Origin: Paguma larvata
Taxonomy: Eukaryota > Chordata > Mammalia > Carnivora > Viverridae
Reading direction: 5' to 3'
DNA: 64,000 nucleotides
NCBI GenBank assembly: GCA_030068075.1
Contig: CM057826.1
Span: 112,058,746 to 112,122,745 of the forward strand
The notes below the pieces were generated by a model. It made no database searches. It worked only from the letters and a program-made list of their open reading frames with translations, and was not told where the DNA came from. This document shows positions 57,611 through 64,000 of the stretch, in pieces. Position 1 is the stretch's first letter. The number at the start of each line of letters is the position of its first letter. Position numbers and translations under genes: made by a program.

Positions 57611-58769
57611 AGTAACAAGTGTTTATTAAGCCCCATATCCAAGGAAAAAAGGAAACTACTACTAATGGGCACTTACTATATAACAAGCACAGCATAGGCA
57701 CTTTTTAAAATTATTATCACCTGATGAGTCAAAATGTTATTCCCTTTTTAGTGTTGAGAAACCTATTTTAAAAAGGTTAAATGACACAGTTAGTGTAACA
57801 CAGACACAAGTCTCATCAAGATCTGCCCTGTCCCAGATCCTGTATTTCCATCACTATAATGAGTAATGCATAGCTACTTTGTCTTTTTCTTTTTCCACCA
57901 GTGAGGATACAAACAGACCATCTCTCTGCAAACAAATACTGCCTGACAGCTGACAAGGAATACAAATTTGGTCTGTCACTAAAGCAGAGAGTGAAGTCAA
58001 GTGGCTCACAGAGGTCTCCAACCCCTAACCCTGACCTTATTATTACTGTTTAACTGTCCTCCAATTTAGATCTTCCACGCACGGTTAAACGGCTGGTGGC
58101 TGAACAAGGTGATCTGCCATCTCTGCCGAGTCCTGCCTCAGACACTGTCAAAACAATGATCACAGCCAGGCCAGAAACAGGGGCATAGTAACTGCCACAT
58201 TCTCGATCCACTCCGTATCCCTAATTCACTGAAAAGTCAACCTTGGTCTTTTTGATGGACAGCTCCCTTCCTCCCAACTTGTAACTCTTTGTTGTGACCC
58301 CAATCCTTTAGTCTGCTGCATCTGGTTTGAATCCAAGAGGAGACAGTCCTTCTCCCAAACTCAGCCTTGTACAGAAACCTAGAGACCACAGTGAAGTGAG
58401 ACCAAAAACAAGTACTGGGGTTCTTGCTCTGTTTGGCTAGTGAAACACTCCCTCCCAGCCTGAGTATTAAATTCTGTGTGGGTCAAAGAGAACCCCAGGA
58501 AGCCTGGTGTAGAAGTGATGGGAGGAGGCTGCTTCACTGGTAAAAGGAAAAGCCCTGTTAGAGCATTCTCGACAGCTGCTCAGTTTGAGTCATGTTCATG
58601 CATCCATTTATTCCCTCAATAAACTCTGAATGATTGATCATGTACTATCTGCTAAGACCATCTCCAAAGTGGTCTGGGGAAGCAGTATTATCAGACCCTG
58701 TCCTCAGAGGGCTTACAATGTCATGCGGGATACAGGCAAACTCACAGGCAGTGGTAACAATACAATGTC

Positions 58770-59000
58770 ATGGCTAAGAGCCCAGGCTGCCTGCCTGGAT
58801 TGAAACCAAGTTCCCACCACTTAATCAGCTGAATGATCCTCAATCAATTACTTAACCTCTCTAGGTCTCAATTTCCTTATTGATAAAATAAGGACAAAAT
58901 GGCACCTATCTCATAAAATTGCTATGAAGACTGAATGATTTAAAACATTTTAGAATGGTTCCTGACCAACGAGAACTACTCCATGCCTGTTTCTTGCTAT
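58770..59000 (+). mobile_element. MIR SINE
   Basis: CATGGCTAAGAGCCCAGGCT, AATTACTTAACCTCTCTAGG and AATTTCCTTATTGATAAAAT in the MIR order. Confidence 0.78.
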
Positions 59001-59459
59001 TGTTTTTTAGGACTATAAAACAGCTCTCGTGGTATCTCAGGGTCCTATGAGAATGCAAAGTTCACTAGTTCACCCAGACTGGAAGCTACCAAAAGGAAGT
59101 GATTCATAAAGCAAACTTGAAAGATAAATAGGGAATGAATTATCCAGGGGAAGAGAAAGGAAAAGAGTGTTCTAGGTGTCAGGATATTATATGCTTAAAA
59201 GCGCGTGGGGGGGCACATGGTGTATCTGAGGAACTTAGAATATGCTGGAATGATGGACTAAGAAAAAACAGGAAGCAAGATCAAGAGAAGTAAGGAAACA
59301 GAAGGTGGAGGAAGACTCACACAGGATACAAGAAGTAAAAATCATTAATGAGTTTACCCATCAGAGGTTCTCCAATAGGTATGCTATAAATGACTCATTT
59401 GAGGAATTATGGTTTCCATAGCTTAGCAAGTATTCATATCCAGGAACAGGTGATATATT

Positions 59460-59625
59460 GATAAATTCAGGTCAAGTGTCAATTCCTTAGAGATCCTTTG
59501 ATGACTACCCTAAGTTCCTCAAGGGCCAAGGCATTATTTAGTCCACTTTTGTATCCCCAGAGTATAAAGAAGTCTCTGATTCATAGTAGGTGCTCAATAA
59601 ATATTTGTTGAATGAAGACATAAAT
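59460..59625 (+). mobile_element. LINE-2 3' end
   Basis: TTGTATCCCCAGAGTATAAA and GTAGGTGCTCAATAAATATT, then TTGTTGAATGAA, are the standard L2 tail. Confidence 0.7.
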
Positions 59626-62094
59626 GAGTGAAGAAGACAGACACAGCCTCTGTCCCGAGGAAGCTTACAAGACGAGCATTTTGCCACTAAGAGTTTGAGT
59701 CAAGGGGACCTTGGGATATGACATCACAGACTTCTCAGAGGAGTCAAGAAATTAAAAAAACAAAATTGAGAGCCAGTGAGCCAAGATGCTTTAAGAGCCA
59801 AGCCACCAAGCTTAGATTGCAACGTTAGTTAATAGAACACGTGTCCCTGCCTGATGCATTACCTCCCAGCAGTAGCTAGCCTTCTGGGACCCTGCAGAGC
59901 ATGCAGAAAGGTTGACAGCTTACAATCAATACCATGTTCACTGATGCAGGGAGCAACATTATCACATCCAAGATATTACCCCCACATCCCAGCTCCAGCA
60001 CTAAATATTCCCCGTAACAAGGCAAAGGGAAGTGACAAGAGCTATTATTTTCAACCCTTCCACTTTGAAGCAAGAGGTGAGGCAAATCTTCCCCTGGATG
60101 TTCTTTGGAAAGGCAAGCAGTTCCCCAAAGAAATCACTCAGAGCTGAACCCATGCCTAATACAGCAAGACAAGTATGCGAGATTGGCATTTTCATTTGCC
60201 TTGGTGTCCACAATCCAGAAGGGGAGACTGTGGGCAGCCGAGAGGCACAACAACAAATTAGGGGTGGGTGGATGGTCATGTTGGTGGGGAATGCGTGAGG
60301 TGTGAATGCTGGAATTTATTCTCCATGCCCAAGTCACTCTAAAAAAAATTAAAAACTTGACTCCTCCCCCACTTCGACTTCCTTATTTCAGCTTCTTTGA
60401 CTGTGGCATAATTGAAAGTCATATTTCATGTAGGCTAGTGGTTTCCAACTGTAAGTGCAGGTGGCTTACGAACAGTCACCCAGAATTTATCAAAGACAGC
60501 AGCAAACAAATGCATGTTAAACAGCACCTATTTCACCACAGGAGAGAAAGTGGGTGGATCGTGTCAATGGCAGCCACAAAGCAGTGCTGCTCAGTACCCT
60601 GCAGCATGGTTCTTTAGCCTGTGACGGAACTCTTAATAGGAAGAACATCAGAGTGAGGACACCAGGGTTGTTTTCTTCATTCAGTGGGGCATTTATTCAA
60701 TGGCAGCCTCCATTTTTCAGCCCTTCATGTCCTGACAAGATGGATATTACTTATTTTTCATATTCTTTTTGAAAAGGCAGAAAGGTTAATTAGTTACATC
60801 TCACATGCTTGTTGATGAAGGAATCGGCTGATGCTCAAAGATAGGTGTATTCATAGGGATGTGACAAATGTCATAGAAACTCTAAGTGTCCATCATGGAA
60901 AAGGAAGCTCAGTTCAAAAGCTAATGCCTTCCAAAGTGCAAAAAGAATGTGCCATTTCACGAATGGATTGTGGCTCAAAGCATCTCTTCACTTTAACCAG
61001 CATAGGCACGGTTAACTAACTCCCATCAGTCTCCGATGACGTCCCCAGAGGGCCATCGGGTTGAATCCTGCAAGAATGGCGATTACAGCTTTTCCCTCTT
61101 CTCCTGCATTAAACAAATGATGGATTCTTCTTAACCTATCATGCACACATGCACACACACACACATAGCCTCAGCCCCTCACTAATAGATCCTTCTGTCT
61201 CAGGGAATCATCTCTGAATTCATGATTCTGCCTGTCAGAATGTTGGGTGCTTCCCAGCTGCATAAGAACACAACCTGGAAACAAAAGTTGTAAAATTTTT
61301 TTTACTCTATTTTATATCTGACCTGGGGATTCATTTACACATTAAACCCCTGCTGCCTTGGTTGATAATAAAATTATATGGCCCCACGTAACAGTGTAAC
61401 GACTTCCTTTCTCGCCTGCTTGTTATATTGCTTAGTCACAACAACATTTTGGATGGACTAACTTTCCTAGTGATGAGCAACAATCGACTATTACAGTTTG
61501 TGATGACACTTCAATGTATTCAGGCTCTTTCATGACCAGAGAAGTGTTGTTATCTGCCCATATTTTCACAGGAAGTTACTCCAAGACCAAGACAGAAACC
61601 AGGTCTTCTGAATCTCCAAGATCAGCCTTATTTCATTGTGGTTATTTTTCCTTCATGTGCCTAAAGTTCATGTATCTACTCAAACATAGGTGGAAGGTCT
61701 AAACAACAAGTTTTAATTTGTACTCAAAGAGCTTTCAACATTTCTGTCTGTGGTACCAAACACAGTTCTGCAGATGCTGGGAGAAGTGCCCCACGCCAAG
61801 TCCACTAGTGTCCACACTGGCACAGACTCACACAAGTAGGCCATTGCATTTATTCACTACTTTGAATATCTACCCATAAAATTAAATGCTGTATTATTTG
61901 CCTTCCTATAAGTCTTTGACCAAACCATTGTTCCTATGTGTTCATGTCTCAATGATTAAGCTACACACATAAACGAGATATGATCCCTGATGTCAGGGAA
62001 TATAGTCCAACAAAAAATGTAATTCTAACAGGTAATTTCAATGGCACATGGTTAATGCAATGGCAGAGATAGGTGTAGCTTATTATAGGTGTAA

Positions 62095-62975
62095 AGAGCT
62101 AGAGCATCTCATATCCAGGAATGGATGAAATGAAATTCAACCCGAAAGGAGGACAGGGGAAACCAGATGAGCACAGGCCCATGGCTGAGAAGCCCTACCC
62201 ACCTCTGAGTGCCACTAGTAGTTTGATTTTGCTCAAAGAGTCTTGGCTAGGAATGGCCAAGTGCTGGGAAAAAAACAGAGCCTAGATTGCTGAGGATTTA
62301 GAGGATTTAGGTGTCACTCAGCGGTCAATGGAGTACCTCTGGAAGATTTTTAAGAAGAGAATTGACACAGATGGAATTGCATTTTCAAAGATCCTTCTGG
62401 CAACTGTACAAATGACACATGTGAAGTAGACAAGATTGAAAGCAGGGACCCTACTTAGGAAGCTGTTGAAGTGGTCCAGGAAAGAGAATGAGGGCCTGAA
62501 CCGGAGGGGAAGAAAAACTGAAGAGGTGAGATCAGTACAACTTAGAGACTGGCATGAGCAAACAGGTAATAGCGAAGATGATAAGCAGTGGTATGAAAAG
62601 AGGAGATAGTGAAGGAATGAGTTTAGGGTTCAGGAGGAGGAGAAGAGAAAAATAAGAGGTCTACTTCGGGACATTGAGGAGCCAATACAGCAGCCAGGTA
62701 GAGAGAGAAAGAGAGATCGCCAGCAAGCAGGTAGAGTCCTGTGACATAGATATTACTGGATATGACAGAGAGCTAGTCAGTGTGTCCTGGCCCTTATGGA
62801 GGGGATGGCACAGGTAGAGTGGAGATCAAAACTCTTCCAGCTATGGAGAGGATCCTGGGGAGCAGACTCAGGGGTGAGGGAGCACACCGCAACAATAAAG
62901 GAGGAAGCATTAGAGTCTCAAGAACAGTAGGCAAAGCATATTGTGGAGATAAGCATGTAGAATCCCCCACTGGAA
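62095..62975. repeat. Old dispersed repeat copy
   Basis: TTTTTAAGAAGAGAATTGAC, AAAGATCCTTCTGGCAACTG and AAGTGGTCCAGGAAAGAGAA fit the unnamed family. It ends at the SINE target site (62973). Confidence 0.55.
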
Positions 62976-62985
62976 AATACAGTTC

Positions 62986-63214
62986 TGAGGCTCCTGGGTG
63001 GCTCAGTCAGGTAAGCGTCTAACTACCACCCAGGTCTTGATCTCATAGTTCATGGGTTCAAGCCCTGCATCAGACTTTGTGCTAACAGCCCAGAGCCTGG
63101 ATCCTGCTTCAGATTCTGTGTCTCCCTCTCTCTCTCTGCCCCTCCCCTGTGCACACTGTCTGTCTGTCTGTCTCTCTCTCTCTCAAAAATAAATACAACA
63201 TTAAATTTAAAAAA
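62986..63214 (+). mobile_element. Feliform tRNA-Lys SINE beside a LINE-1 5' end
   Basis: Head GAGGCTCCTGGGTGGCTCAG, body, (TCTG)n/(CT)n at 63159-63184 and an AAATAAATAC-type tail. The exact 13-bp duplication GAAAATACAGTTC lies at 62973-62985 and 63215-63227. Confidence 0.93.
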
Positions 63215-63257
63215 GAAAATACAGTTCCTATAAATCTATTTTAAAAAAACAACAGCA

Positions 63258-64000
63258 ACACAGGGTTCTGACCATGATGGCGACATAGGAATACCCTGAA
63301 TCCACCTCCTCCAGGGACACATCAAGTCTGCAGCTACTTATAGAACAATTTCCCCTTAAAAGGAACTGAGGGCTGACTGAACAGCTTCTGCACAAAAGAC
63401 CACAGAGAATGCCAAGAAGGTATGTCTCAGACAAGAGGCATGGAGAAGGTTTGTCTGCCCTGAGGCATAGAAAAGAAGCCTCAGTTTAAGAGGGCAACTG
63501 GAATATAAAAGAAAAATCGTTAGACTCTGCCAAACGGTGGAAGAGCTGCTGGAACTCTCCTCGGTTTGGAGAGGCTGGTGAGCACGTGAGTTAAGTTCTC
63601 TGTCTACTTTAATAGTGCACATGGGAGCAGATTCAAGACTGTCACTGGCCAGCCCTGGGGCCCTAGCCCACACCACCACAAGCCCTCCCACCAAGGCAAC
63701 CCCAGTACAGCACACCAGGACACCCCTGGTAGCACTCACTATAGCTCCAGCCATCTCAGCAAGGTGACACAGATGCAAAGCACCTCCAGAACATTCTAGG
63801 CCCATACCACTTTGCTCCAACATAATTGCTAGGGTACCCTGGACTCAGACCACTCCTGGACCTCTTGGCTCATGCCTGCTTCAGCTCCATTCACCCCACC
63901 AAGGCACTCCCTGCACACAGTACCCCAAGACATGCTGGCCCATACCTGCCTGGGGTTCAGCCAGCCTACCAGGGTATTTTCTGTGTGGAGAGCCCCAGGA
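63258..64000 (+). mobile_element. LINE-1 5' region, runs off the window
   Basis: The sequence starts with a typical L1 leader (GGTTCTGACCATGATGGCGACATAGGAATACC, spread over 63264-63295) and then GACTGAACAGCTTCTGCACAAAAG, as seen in mammalian L1 5' UTRs. From about 63640 it becomes C-rich, with loosely repeated units containing CCACCAAGGC and CCCATACC. No ORF1 is reached. A preserved 5' end suggests that the insertion was long, but its state beyond the edge is unknown. Confidence 0.7.

Larger units (their letters stand above)
52751..63257. other. Intergenic region downstream of PPP2R2B
   Basis: No gene was recognised here. The region has two minus-strand feliform SINEs (55.89 and 57.39 kb), several MIR and L2 fragments (54.9, 56.3-56.9, 57.65, 58.77, 59.46 kb), an old dispersed repeat (62.1-62.98 kb) and a SINE directly before a LINE-1 5' end. 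The stretches 53450-54880, 55000-55880, 57840-58580, 59630-62090 contain only short, motif-free open frames. In human the next gene in this direction (GPR151/TCERG1 side) is tens of kb away, from memory, so a gene-free 11 kb is expected. Confidence 0.7.

Noticed and set aside
63356..63823. 155-codon open frame on the minus strand
   Set aside because: It is antisense in a LINE-1 5' region; no similarity to ORF1 or ORF2.
52751..64000. A second protein-coding gene downstream of PPP2R2B
   Set aside because: All open frames there are short, lack motifs, and overlap repeats or AT-rich DNA. No paired splice sites with coding similarity were seen.

Overview
This is a piece of a mammalian nuclear genome, most likely a cat-family (feliform) carnivore. 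The host call rests on repeated ~200-bp tRNA-Lys-derived SINEs that share the head 'CACCTGGGTGGCTCAGT', the phrases 'CTCAGGTCATGATCTCA' and 'GAGCCTGCTTC', a (CT)n tract and an A-rich tail. Published feliform SINEs look like this and the dog-type sequence does not. There is no bacterial-style gene packing. Almost all the DNA is intronic or intergenic.

The only protein-coding gene I can support is the 3' half of PPP2R2B on the + strand. It encodes the brain-enriched B55-beta regulatory subunit of protein phosphatase 2A. Four coding exons are present: 9783-9947, 40825-40994, 49406-49497 and 52029-52308 (stop TAG 52306-52308). All splice sites are GT-AG, and phases are compatible across every junction. 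Together they encode the last 235 residues, which is residues 209-443 if the protein has the usual 443-residue length. A short 3' UTR follows, with an AATAAA at 52726-52731 and a U/GU-rich element just downstream. The 5' exons, the promoter and the SCA12-associated CAG tract lie outside the window to the left.

Layout: 1-9782 is the end of a long intron. 9948-40824 is a 30.9-kb intron rich in SINEs, MIRs, MLT1 LTRs and candidate regulatory blocks. 40995-49405 is an 8.4-kb intron dominated by an old dispersed repeat and a decayed Tigger1 DNA transposon (45703-47718). 49498-52028 is a 2.5-kb intron. From about 52.75 kb to the right edge is downstream intergenic DNA, ending in a SINE and the 5' region of a LINE-1 that runs off the window.

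The most distinctive items are: a 3'-truncated 5S rRNA retropseudogene without a poly(A) tail, with 21-bp target duplications, inserted at the edge of a MER20 element; a close inverted SINE pair at 32.86-33.33 kb that should form long double-stranded RNA in the pre-mRNA; several SINEs nested inside older elements; and repeat-free, CpG-retaining, homeobox-motif-rich intronic blocks, best at 15.66-16.10 kb, that look like conserved regulatory DNA. I found no previously undescribed biological system. Repeat family names are from memory of consensus sequences, not a database search.
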